A stretch of 50,565 nucleotides of DNA. Origin: Chitinophagaceae bacterium. Its GTDB lineage: Bacteria; Bacteroidota; Bacteroidia; Chitinophagales; REEL01. Every line of letters begins with the position of its first letter. Position 1 is the stretch's first letter. The position numbers and the translations under genes are program-made. Where the stretch lies: positions 1 to 50,565 of the forward strand of contig REEL01000115.1 of NCBI GenBank assembly GCA_007695095.1, read 5' to 3'. Positions 17,993-26,208 of this stretch are shown piece by piece. The notes beneath the pieces are model-generated. The model was not told the DNA's origin. It saw nothing but the letters and a program-made list of their open reading frames with translations, and searched no databases.

Positions 17993-20900
17993 ATGAAATT
18001 GAAAGCAGCCAATAAAAATAGTATTTTACTTTTTTTACTAGCCATCTTATTGGCTTTCGGCGCATATGTTATTCAGCAGTATATGCTTTTTGATCCCGGC
18101 CCGGGGCGAATACATTCTAATATTAAAAAACAGATTTCTAAGGATAAAAATGCATTTGAGTCTTTCGTAAATTCAGCCTCTGAGATTATTGAGAATGGTG
18201 AAGAGTTATGGGATGGGCTGCCTGAATTCAGTAATCCGGTTTTTATTTATAAGGATAATGCCGTTGTTTATTGGAATAACAATCAAACCAGATTACCGGC
18301 AAGAATTGCTAATTACAGTGATGGGAATCATTTTATCAGAATTAGTGGAGGTGCTTTTGTACTACAAAAAACTGGTATAGATGAATTGAGTGATTATCGC
18401 TTTTATCATTTGATTCCGATAAAATATATCTACCCGCTGCAAAACAGACATCTTCAAAATCATTTTAATGAAAAACTAAAAATTCCTGACTATTATCATT
18501 TAGCTGAGTTTGAAAATGAAGTGTATGATGTTAAAGTTGAAATTGATGAAAATGTTGGATTTACTTTAGTTAAAATTCAGGGAGATAGTTTCAATGTATC
18601 TGATAATTACAGTGCTTTTTTTTATAGCATTTCTATCATTATCTTTTTTATAGCTTTATACCTCTCTTTTCAATACTTTTCTAATTCGCTTTTTGCTTTT
18701 GGCGGTTTTACTTTCTTAATCTTGTTTTCCAGATGGTTGATGATACAGTTTAACTATCCGGAAATTTTTAGCCAGTGGAATTTCTTTAGCCCGGCATTGT
18801 TTGCCAGCTCGGTTTTGAATAATTCATTAGGAGATTTGACGATTAATGTTTTGGTTGTATTTTTTATCTGTTTGTTTTTCTATAAACGGGTAAATGTAAT
18901 TCAACCTGAAGGTTCTTTTGGGAATTTTGTTCGAATTGGAATTTCTTTTATTTTGTTGTTTGGTCTGACTTTTTGGATTGCTGATATCTTTAGGAGTCAG
19001 GTGATAGATTCCCGAATTTCACTTGAAATAGATAACTTTTTTAGTCTTAATGTATATAGTATCGTCTCTATTCTAATTGGTAATCTTTTATTGGTTTCAT
19101 TATTGTTAATTATGATGAAGTCTTTTCTTTTGCTAAGAGATACAATTCAAAATAAGAAAACAGTATTATATACTCTTTTAACATTGCCATTTATTATACT
19201 TATAATTGGCCTTTATCTATTACCACTTAATGTTTCCATTTTTACATTTATTTGGATTTTAATCTCCGGCTTTACACTTTGGCAGTTTGTCCGGGAAAAA
19301 AAGAAAAATGATTATCTCACTCATGCATTGATATTTGCAGGTCTCACGGCCTTATTCAGCTCATTTTTTTATTTTTACTATACGAATGAAAAAGATGATA
19401 ATAATGTAGAGTTTCTTGCAAGAAGATTAGCGATTGACAGGGATCCGGTTACTGAGTTTTTATTTGATGATATAGAAAGACGAATTTCGGTGGATCCCTT
19501 CGTAAAGAATTACTTTCTTAATCCGCATATACCTCTTACAGAATTGTATGAACGACTGCAATCTTTTTATTTTACCGGTTATTTTAATCGCTATGAATTC
19601 AGATTGTTTACATTAAATGCAAGGGGAGAGGTTAAAAGCGGGGGTGGTGATATGGAAAGGTTCAGCGAGGAAGCTCTTGGAATTACCGGAAAAGCACAGC
19701 TGACATCAAATGATTATTTGTTTTATATTCCTAGACCTGATGGCACTTTTGCTTATATAAGTAATATGCCCATTTTATTGCAGGATAAAGTTATAGGTAG
19801 TTTATTTATAGAGTTGACACCAAAAGTTTACCGAAAAAACTATTTATATCCTGAATTGCTGCTTGAAGAAAGAAAGAAGCCTTTGGAGGAGTTTGATAGG
19901 TATGCGCATGCAGTTTATGTCAATAAAAAATTGATAACCAGACAAGGGCGATATCCTTATAACTTTTTTATTGAAGGTGATATCTCTTTACTGCCGGGAG
20001 AATCAACTTTTCACAAAAGCAACGGGCAGCTACATTTTGTATATATGGCCGATGAAAGTAAGTTGGTTGTGGTTTCAAGAGAATTACCCGATATGCTTCA
20101 ACCGGTAACTTTTTTCTCATACCTGTTTTGTTTTAACTTGTTTCTTATTTTTCTGTATTATTCCTTCAGCAGAGTGCTCATTGTTCTACTGGCAAAAAAG
20201 TCCTTTAAAGAATTTTTAAAAAAGGAACTCTCTTTCAGAAGTAAAATTCAAATTGCTATGCTTGCGGTAATTGTGTTCTCTTTTTTGATAATAGGGGTGG
20301 TTACCTTTTTGCACTTTAGCCGGGAGTATAATGATTCTTTCAGGGAACGATTACTTGAAAAAGAGGAGGCAGTTCAGGTTTCTATAGACTATCGCCTGAA
20401 CAAACCGGACAGGGAGTTCATAAATTTACGAGGGATCAGGTCTAATCCCTTGATGGTACTAAGCTCAGAGATTTATGCATTAGCTGATATACATGCAATA
20501 GATATAAATATATTCAACACTAACGGGGTTTCATTATTAACATCTCAACCCGGTATTTTTGAAAAGGGATTATTGAATAATTTAATGCATCCCAAAGCAT
20601 TTGAAACCTTGAAGCATCAAAACAGATCTCAGTTTTTACAGAATGAGTACATTGGTTTACTGGAATTTCTGTCAGTTTATGTGCCTATAAGAGATAGGAA
20701 CGGAGAGGTGTTGGGTTATTTGAACTTACCCTATTTTGAAAAGGAAAAAAATCTCAACAGAGAGATTTCCGGATTTTTTGTGGCATTGGTAAATGTGTAT
20801 GTATTGTTGCTGATTGCTGGTGGTTTGGTTGCTTTTTTTATTGGAAACTCACTTACTGCTTCCTTGGCAACTATTGTTGAGAAGCTTCAAAAAGTTAAAT

Positions 20901-21715
20901 TAGGCTCTACCAACGAACCCATTGAGTGGAAAAGTAAAGATGAAATAGGGGTGTTGGTACATGAGTACAATAAAATGATTTTAGAATTGGAAAAAAGTGC
21001 ATTGCTGCTGGCAAAATCAGAAAGAGAATACGCCTGGCGGGAAATGGCCAAACAAATTGCGCATGAGATTAAAAATCCTCTAACGCCAATGAAATTGAGA
21101 ATTCAGCATCTTCAGAGAGCTATGAAAGAGCAAAATCCAAATGTTGAAACAATGGCACCCAAAGTTCTTGCTTCTTTGATTGAACAAATCGATACACTTT
21201 CTCATATTGCTACAGAATTTTCTACATTTGCTAAAATGCCAAAAGCAGATATGGAACCCGTCAATATTGTACAAGTTGCTGAAGCATCTACTTCAATTTT
21301 TGAGGAAAATAATGGAGATATTGAAATTCATTTTGAATCAGATTATCCGGAAATTATTGTGAATGCAGATAAAAAGCAGTTAAATCGTGTATTTAATAAT
21401 CTAATAAAGAATGCGGTGCAGTCAATCCCTTCAGAAAAAGAAGGTAAAATTGTTATCAAAGTTGAAAAAACACCGGATAATGAACATTGTATAGTGAGTG
21501 TAAAAGATAACGGAATCGGTATTCCGGACGAACAGAAAGAAAATGTATTTGTTCCTAACTTTACTACTAAAAGTTCAGGTATGGGCTTAGGACTCGCTAT
21601 GTCTAAACAAATTATTCAGAATGTAAACGGTAGTATTTGGTTTGAATCAAATGTAGATGCAGGCACAACTTTTTATGTAAAATTGACTATATTAAAATCA
21701 TCAGAAAATTTATAA
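17993..21715 (+). CDS. Very large multi-pass membrane sensor histidine kinase
   Basis: 1240 residues. One N-terminal membrane segment (about 12-31) and an extracytoplasmic domain (about 32-205) precede a cluster of about seven membrane segments (about 205-465), a second extracytoplasmic domain (about 470-700), two membrane segments (about 705-790), a third extracytoplasmic domain (about 790-925), a last membrane helix (about 928-955) and a HAMP region (about 955-1010). The kinase core has the H-box IAHEIKNPLTPMKL with H1024, N-box NNLIKNAVQSI, DNGIGIP and GMGLGLAMSK. The H-box resembles the NtrY branch, but no regulator is next door. hemL begins 6 nt downstream. The signal sensed is unknown; three separate outside domains are unusual. 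Confidence 0.9.
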   Translation: MKLKAANKNSILLFLLAILLAFGAYVIQQYMLFDPGPGRIHSNIKKQISKDKNAFESFVNSASEIIENGEELWDGLPEFSNPVFIYKDNAVVYWNNNQTRLPARIANYSDGNHFIRISGGAFVLQKTGIDELSDYRFYHLIPIKYIYPLQNRHLQNHFNEKLKIPDYYHLAEFENEVYDVKVEIDENVGFTLVKIQGDSFNVSDNYSAFFYSISIIIFFIALYLSFQYFSNSLFAFGGFTFLILFSRWLMIQFNYPEIFSQWNFFSPALFASSVLNNSLGDLTINVLVVFFICLFFYKRVNVIQPEGSFGNFVRIGISFILLFGLTFWIADIFRSQVIDSRISLEIDNFFSLNVYSIVSILIGNLLLVSLLLIMMKSFLLLRDTIQNKKTVLYTLLTLPFIILIIGLYLLPLNVSIFTFIWILISGFTLWQFVREKKKNDYLTHALIFAGLTALFSSFFYFYYTNEKDDNNVEFLARRLAIDRDPVTEFLFDDIERRISVDPFVKNYFLNPHIPLTELYERLQSFYFTGYFNRYEFRLFTLNARGEVKSGGGDMERFSEEALGITGKAQLTSNDYLFYIPRPDGTFAYISNMPILLQDKVIGSLFIELTPKVYRKNYLYPELLLEERKKPLEEFDRYAHAVYVNKKLITRQGRYPYNFFIEGDISLLPGESTFHKSNGQLHFVYMADESKLVVVSRELPDMLQPVTFFSYLFCFNLFLIFLYYSFSRVLIVLLAKKSFKEFLKKELSFRSKIQIAMLAVIVFSFLIIGVVTFLHFSREYNDSFRERLLEKEEAVQVSIDYRLNKPDREFINLRGIRSNPLMVLSSEIYALADIHAIDINIFNTNGVSLLTSQPGIFEKGLLNNLMHPKAFETLKHQNRSQFLQNEYIGLLEFLSVYVPIRDRNGEVLGYLNLPYFEKEKNLNREISGFFVALVNVYVLLLIAGGLVAFFIGNSLTASLATIVEKLQKVKLGSTNEPIEWKSKDEIGVLVHEYNKMILELEKSALLLAKSEREYAWREMAKQIAHEIKNPLTPMKLRIQHLQRAMKEQNPNVETMAPKVLASLIEQIDTLSHIATEFSTFAKMPKADMEPVNIVQVAEASTSIFEENNGDIEIHFESDYPEIIVNADKKQLNRVFNNLIKNAVQSIPSEKEGKIVIKVEKTPDNEHCIVSVKDNGIGIPDEQKENVFVPNFTTKSSGMGLGLAMSKQIIQNVNGSIWFESNVDAGTTFYVKLTILKSSENL

Positions 21716-21721
21716 TACTAT

Positions 21722-23020
21722 ATGGAATTGAGCAGAACAAAATCAGCAGAGTTATATGAAATTTCAAAAACATTTTTTCCCGGAGGAGTTAACTCACCGG
21801 TGAGAGCTTTTCGTTCAGTGGGAGGAACTCCTTTGTTTATTGATAAAGGGGAAGGAGCTTACATTTGGGATGCTGATGGGAACAAATACCTGGATTTTTG
21901 TTGCTCCTGGGGTCCGCTAATCAGTGGGCATAGAAACCCGGCTGTTGAGAGTGCTATTTTTAAGACTATGCAGAACGGTTTTACTTTTGGAGCACCAACT
22001 AAGGCTGAAAATGAACTGGCTAATCTTATAATTACAAATCATAAATATCTGGATAAAATTCGGTTTACCAGCTCCGGTACAGAAGCTGTAATGTCAGCTT
22101 TGAGACTGGCAAGAGGATATACCGGAAAAGATAAAATCGTTAAATTCGAAGGCTGTTATCACGGTCATTTAGACTATTTGTTGGTTAAAGCAGGTAGCGG
22201 TTTGGCCACATCCGGAGTAGGTACTTCTGCCGGTATACCCAAAAGTGCTGCTGAAGAAACTTTGGTGTTGCCTTTAGATGATGAGTCAGCAGTAGAAAAA
22301 GTATTCAGGGATTTCGGGGATCAGATTGCTGCCATTATTATTGAACCAATACCTGCCAATAACGGCTTACTCATTCAACGAAAAGAGTACTTGGAATTTT
22401 TACGCTCTATTTGTGATAAGTACAATGCACTTTTAATTTTTGATGAAGTTATTTCCGGATTTAGAGTAGGCTTTGAAGGCGCATCAGAGCTATATGGCAT
22501 TAAACCCGACATACTTACTTTTGGAAAAATTGTAGGAGGAGGTTTGCCCGTAGGCGCATTTGGCGCAAATAATGAAATTATGTCTAAAATTGCACCCGAT
22601 GGAGATGTTTATCAGGCGGGTACTTTATCAGGAAATCCATTGGCAATGAGAGCTGGTGCAGCTCAATTGGAATGCTGTTTAAAAGAAAATTTTTATTCGG
22701 TCCTAGAAGCTAAAACTAAAGTTTTTACAGATAAACTGAATCGTGGTATTACTGAATCCGGTTTACCCGTGAAAGTATTTCAAATGGCTTCTATTTTTTG
22801 GATTTCTTTTTCTGCTCAAAGCCATATTCGTAAAGCTTCAGACATTAAACCGGAGGGAGCTCAATTATTTAAATTGTGGCATAGAAATCTGTTAAACAAA
22901 GGATTGTACTTAGGCCCATCTGGCTTTGAGGTTGGTTTTGTTTCTATGGCACATAGTCGTGAATCTTTAGATTCAGCTGCTGATATTATGTTGGAAGAGT
23001 TGAAAAAACTGCCCTTTTAA
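21722..23020 (+). CDS. hemL: Glutamate-1-semialdehyde 2,1-aminomutase
   Basis: 432 residues, the expected size. It converts glutamate-1-semialdehyde to 5-aminolevulinate, the committed tetrapyrrole precursor, with pyridoxal phosphate. The cofactor lysine is K269 in TFGKIVGGGLPVGAFG. Other family motifs are FPGGVNSPVRAF at the N-terminus, TSSGTEAVMSALRLAR and AGTLSGNPLAM. The ATG lies 6 nt after the kinase stop codon, so hemL is probably expressed from the kinase transcript or by coupling. Its last 4 nt overlap the end of convergent rlmH. Secure assignment. Confidence 0.97.
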   Translation: MELSRTKSAELYEISKTFFPGGVNSPVRAFRSVGGTPLFIDKGEGAYIWDADGNKYLDFCCSWGPLISGHRNPAVESAIFKTMQNGFTFGAPTKAENELANLIITNHKYLDKIRFTSSGTEAVMSALRLARGYTGKDKIVKFEGCYHGHLDYLLVKAGSGLATSGVGTSAGIPKSAAEETLVLPLDDESAVEKVFRDFGDQIAAIIIEPIPANNGLLIQRKEYLEFLRSICDKYNALLIFDEVISGFRVGFEGASELYGIKPDILTFGKIVGGGLPVGAFGANNEIMSKIAPDGDVYQAGTLSGNPLAMRAGAAQLECCLKENFYSVLEAKTKVFTDKLNRGITESGLPVKVFQMASIFWISFSAQSHIRKASDIKPEGAQLFKLWHRNLLNKGLYLGPSGFEVGFVSMAHSRESLDSAADIMLEELKKLPF

Positions 23021-23490
23021 TCGTGGTGATAAGGGCTGTTGTTGATAATACTGTAAGCTCTGTAAATTTGTTCTGCTAATACTAATCTTACTAATTGATG
23101 AGAAAATGTCAATGGGGATAAAGATATTTTTGCATTTGCACGTTTGTAAACTTTGTCACTAAAGCCGTATGCGCCACCGGTTAAAAAAACAATCTTTTTA
23201 GTTCGTAGTTCTAATTTTTTTTCCAGCATGGAAGAGAACTTTCTGGAGTTATACAAAGACCCGTTTTCATCTAACAATATTAAATAATCATCATCTTTCA
23301 CATATCTGAGTTGTAACTCTCCTTCTTTCTCTTTTATTACAGTATCCCGGTTTCCGGCTTTAATTTTTTCAGCAGCCAGCTCATGCCATTCTATTTTGGT
23401 ATAATTTGATAATTTTTTTAAATAAAACTCAACTCCTTCAGCAATGAAATCCTGATTTGTTTTCCCGGTATGTAAAAAGTATAGTTTCAT
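23017..23490 (-). CDS. rlmH: 23S rRNA pseudouridine-1915 N3-methyltransferase
   Basis: 157 residues from the ATG at 23490. The frame is open to 23529, but that extension would add 13 residues before the conserved MKLYFLHTGKT start, so I trimmed it; RlmH proteins are about 155-159 residues. RlmH methylates a pseudouridine in helix 69 of 23S rRNA using S-adenosylmethionine. The SPOUT-fold C-terminal motifs are all present: LLDENG, FLTGGAYGF, LSPLTFSHQLVRLVLAEQ and the closing YHHD. It converges with hemL, overlapping by 4 nt at the stops. Confidence 0.96.
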   Translation of the reverse strand: MKLYFLHTGKTNQDFIAEGVEFYLKKLSNYTKIEWHELAAEKIKAGNRDTVIKEKEGELQLRYVKDDDYLILLDENGSLYNSRKFSSMLEKKLELRTKKIVFLTGGAYGFSDKVYKRANAKISLSPLTFSHQLVRLVLAEQIYRAYSIINNSPYHHD

Positions 23491-23676
23491 AAACAATCCG
23501 TTAAAGCTTGACCGGTCTGATTTTTTCAATTAATATTTGGTGATAAATCAAAGTAAAACCGGGTAAAATTAAATGAATTGCCAATAGAAATAGAATAATC
23601 GTATTATAATTTCATGCTTTAGCTTTAATCTTTCGACTTAAAACACTTTTAAAGACGACACTAGTTGAAAAAAACT

Positions 23677-23684
23677 TATTTTTG
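23677..23684 (+). promoter_or_regulatory. Candidate -7 element for era
   Basis: TATTTTTG, an exact TAnnTTTG, lies 15 nt upstream of the era ATG. No TTG is at the proper -33 distance. The gap 23491-23699 between rlmH and era contains nothing else recognisable. Confidence 0.4.
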
Positions 23685-23699
23685 CATTTAATTAAAATC

Positions 23700-24602
23700 A
23701 TGGAATCAGTTAAAGCAGAAGAATTTAAAGCGGGATATATAAATGTTATAGGAAAGCCCAATGTAGGAAAGTCAACTTTTTTAAACGCAATTCTGGGTGA
23801 AAAACTGGCAATAACAACTGCCAAAGCTCAAACAACCCGACATAGAATATTGGGTATAATTACAAAGGATGAATATCAGGCTATTTTTTCAGATACGCCC
23901 GGATTTATTTCAGACCCTAAGTATGGCATGCAGGATGCAATGGTGTCAACAGTGAGGGAAGTGTTAAAAGATGGAGATGTTTTTATTTTAATAGTTGATC
24001 CTAAAACCAATGCAGAGCATCTTACTGATATTATAAAAGCACTTAATGAAACCACTAAAAAGGTTTTTTTAATGATAAATAAAATTGATACCATAAATGC
24101 AGAGCAACTGGAAATTTTAAGGCAGAAATGGCAGGAAATAGTTAAAGATGGCGAAGTTTTGGAAATATCTGCTTTGAAAGGTTTTGATAAAGAATCATTG
24201 TTAAAAAAGATAGTGCAACACTTGCCTGTGAACCCTCCCTATTTTCCGGATGATTATTATACAGACCGTTCTGAGCGGTTTCTTGTATCAGAAATCATAC
24301 GGGAGAAGATTATGATGTTATATGAAGAAGAGGTGCCTTATTCAGTTGAAGTGGTTATTCATTCCTTTAAGGAAGATGAGAAACTATTCAGAATAGCAGC
24401 TGATATTTATGTAAACAGAAAAACACAAAAACCTATTTTAATAGGTAAGGGTGGTGAAAAAATTAAAAAAGTGGGGGTTGAGTCCCGAAAAGAGATAGAA
24501 GCTATGCTGGGCAAGCAGGTATTTCTGGAAACCCATGTTAAAGTAAGAGAAAATTGGAGAAACGATGCCGGTTGGTTAAGACGTTTCGGTTATAAAAAAT
24601 AA
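23700..24602 (+). CDS. era: GTPase Era, 30S ribosome assembly factor
   Basis: 300 residues from the ATG at 23700. A TTG at 23682 would add six residues but coincides with the -7 promoter element, so it is rejected. Era binds the 3' end of 16S rRNA and helps mature the 30S subunit. The GTPase domain has G1 GKPNVGKST (18-26), G3 DTPGF and G4 NKID; a C-terminal KH domain carries the ILIGKGGEKIKKVG loop. The gene is 5 nt upstream of der, so the two ribosome-assembly GTPases form an operon. Confidence 0.97.
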   Translation: MESVKAEEFKAGYINVIGKPNVGKSTFLNAILGEKLAITTAKAQTTRHRILGIITKDEYQAIFSDTPGFISDPKYGMQDAMVSTVREVLKDGDVFILIVDPKTNAEHLTDIIKALNETTKKVFLMINKIDTINAEQLEILRQKWQEIVKDGEVLEISALKGFDKESLLKKIVQHLPVNPPYFPDDYYTDRSERFLVSEIIREKIMMLYEEEVPYSVEVVIHSFKEDEKLFRIAADIYVNRKTQKPILIGKGGEKIKKVGVESRKEIEAMLGKQVFLETHVKVRENWRNDAGWLRRFGYKK

Positions 24603-24607
24603 ATATT

Positions 24608-25915
24608 ATGAGTTTTACGGTAGCAATTGTTGGCAGGCCAAATGTGGGCAAGTCAACACTCTTCAATAGATTAGTGGGCATGCGAAAAGCAATTGTCGAT
24701 AATGTAAGCGGGGTAACCCGGGACAGGCAATACGGCGTTTGTGAATGGAATGGAAAGGAATTTACGATAGTAGATACCGGTGGTTTTGTTGCAAAGTCTG
24801 AAGATAAGTTTGAAGCTGCAATCAGGGATCAGGTTAAAATTGCAATAAGCGAAGCTGATTTAATATTGTTTATGCTCGATGTAACTACCGGTATAACAGC
24901 TTTGGATTCAGATATGACAGATATCTTAAGAAAACATGGTAAGAAAACTATGGTTGTGTTAAACAAAGTGGATAATTCATCCAGAGAGTTGTTAGTGCCG
25001 GAGTTTTATGGAATGGGCTTTGAAAAGTATTACTCATTATCTTCTATTAACGGAAAAGGGACAGGTGAGCTATTAGATGATGTGGTGCTGAGGATTCAGG
25101 ATGATAATTCTGATATAAAAAGTGATTTACCCAAAATAGCAATCTTAGGTCAGCCAAATGTTGGAAAATCTTCACTTTTAAATGCTTTTGTTGGTGAAGA
25201 AAGAAATATAGTAACAGACATTGCAGGAACAACAAGAGATGCTATCCACACAGAATATAAGTTGTTTGATAAAAACCTGATGTTAATTGATACTGCCGGA
25301 CTTAGAAAAAAGGCAAAGGTGCATGAAAACCTGGAGTTTTATTCAGTCATGCGGGCTGTAAGAGCATTGGAAGAAGCAGATGTTTGTATTATTATGGTTG
25401 ACGCTACTTTAGGTCTGGAATCTCAGGATTTAAATATTTTATCCCTTGCTTACAGAAAAAAGAAAGGAATCGTACTGGCAGTAAATAAATGGGATTTGAT
25501 TCAGGATAAGGAGTCCAATACTTCTAAAGAATTTATGGATGAATTGAAAAGAAGAACAGCTCCGTTTGTAGATTATCCGGTATTATTTATTTCAGCAATT
25601 GAAAAGCAAAGGATCCTAAAGGTTTTAGAAACTTCTATAGAGGTTTTTGAAAAGCGAAAAAAGAAAATCCCTACTTCTCAGTTGAATAAATTTTTAGAAG
25701 AGGTAAGTAAAATTAAGCAACCACCTTCCTACAAAGGAAAGTATGTAAAGATTAAGTATATAACTCAGTTGCCTACCCACACACCTACATTTGGACTTTT
25801 TTGTAATTTTCCTAAATATGTAAAAGAAGAATACAGAAACTTTCTTGAAAACCAAATGAGAAAGAAGTTTGATTTTACCGGCGTGCCAATAAAGTTAATT
25901 TTCAAAGAAAAGTGA
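24608..25915 (+). CDS. der: GTPase Der (EngA), 50S ribosome assembly factor
   Basis: 435 residues with the tandem G domains that define Der. Domain 1 has GRPNVGKST (8-16), DTGGF and NKVD; domain 2 has GQPNVGKSS (about 182-190), DTAGLRKK and NKWD. The C-terminal KH-like domain (about 355-435) closes the protein. Der is needed for 50S subunit maturation. It begins 5 nt after era, indicating co-transcription. No terminator is obvious after the stop; a 92-nt gap separates it from the small lipoprotein gene. Confidence 0.97.
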   Translation: MSFTVAIVGRPNVGKSTLFNRLVGMRKAIVDNVSGVTRDRQYGVCEWNGKEFTIVDTGGFVAKSEDKFEAAIRDQVKIAISEADLILFMLDVTTGITALDSDMTDILRKHGKKTMVVLNKVDNSSRELLVPEFYGMGFEKYYSLSSINGKGTGELLDDVVLRIQDDNSDIKSDLPKIAILGQPNVGKSSLLNAFVGEERNIVTDIAGTTRDAIHTEYKLFDKNLMLIDTAGLRKKAKVHENLEFYSVMRAVRALEEADVCIIMVDATLGLESQDLNILSLAYRKKKGIVLAVNKWDLIQDKESNTSKEFMDELKRRTAPFVDYPVLFISAIEKQRILKVLETSIEVFEKRKKKIPTSQLNKFLEEVSKIKQPPSYKGKYVKIKYITQLPTHTPTFGLFCNFPKYVKEEYRNFLENQMRKKFDFTGVPIKLIFKEK

Positions 25916-26007
25916 TAATTAGCTTAGCTTTAACAATCTAGCATTTAAACAATTCAATTTCTCAGCAGTTATTCTAAATATTTGTAATTTAGTTCAAAAA
26001 TATTTTT

Positions 26008-26208
26008 ATGAAAAGTAAATTGTTACTGCTCTTTATGTCTCTGTCTTTTATTGCTTATGCCTGTAACTATACTCCCAGAGAAAGAGAAGAGGTTGAAATA
26101 GACATCGATGATTTAATTGGAGATGTCATGGATGATGAAGATTTGTTTCCGGAAAATGACACTTTTGAGGTAGATTCCCTGATTGAAGAAATGGACACTG
26201 CAATTTAA
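26008..26208 (+). CDS. Very small, highly acidic lipoprotein of unknown function
   Basis: 66 residues: a lipoprotein signal peptide (MKSKLLLLFMSLSFIAYAC) with cysteine 19 in the lipobox IAYAC, then a 47-residue mature part in which 19 residues are Asp or Glu. The mature chain has no recognisable fold and reads as a disordered acidic tail, with repeats of the kind DDLIGDVMDDED. The signal peptide is well formed, and the gene starts shortly after an AT-rich promoter-like region, which supports a real gene. Its stop overlaps that of the convergent S41 protease by 3 nt. It could bind cations or a basic partner at the membrane, but that is inference. Confidence 0.65.
   Translation: MKSKLLLLFMSLSFIAYACNYTPREREEVEIDIDDLIGDVMDDEDLFPENDTFEVDSLIEEMDTAI

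Noticed and set aside
17993-21715. Calling the large kinase NtrY
   Set aside because: Only the H-box is similar; the number of membrane segments and outside domains differs and no NtrX-like regulator is adjacent.
23491-23529. Upstream extension of rlmH
   Set aside because: It adds 13 residues ahead of the conserved family start and makes the protein longer than known RlmH enzymes.
23530-23676. Possible tRNA or small RNA in the rlmH-era gap
   Set aside because: No acceptor or T-arm pattern (such as GGTTCGA) and no stable hairpin was found.
23682-23699. TTG start for era
   Set aside because: The TTG is part of a -7 promoter element, so it is probably upstream of the transcript; the ATG at 23700 gives the usual length.
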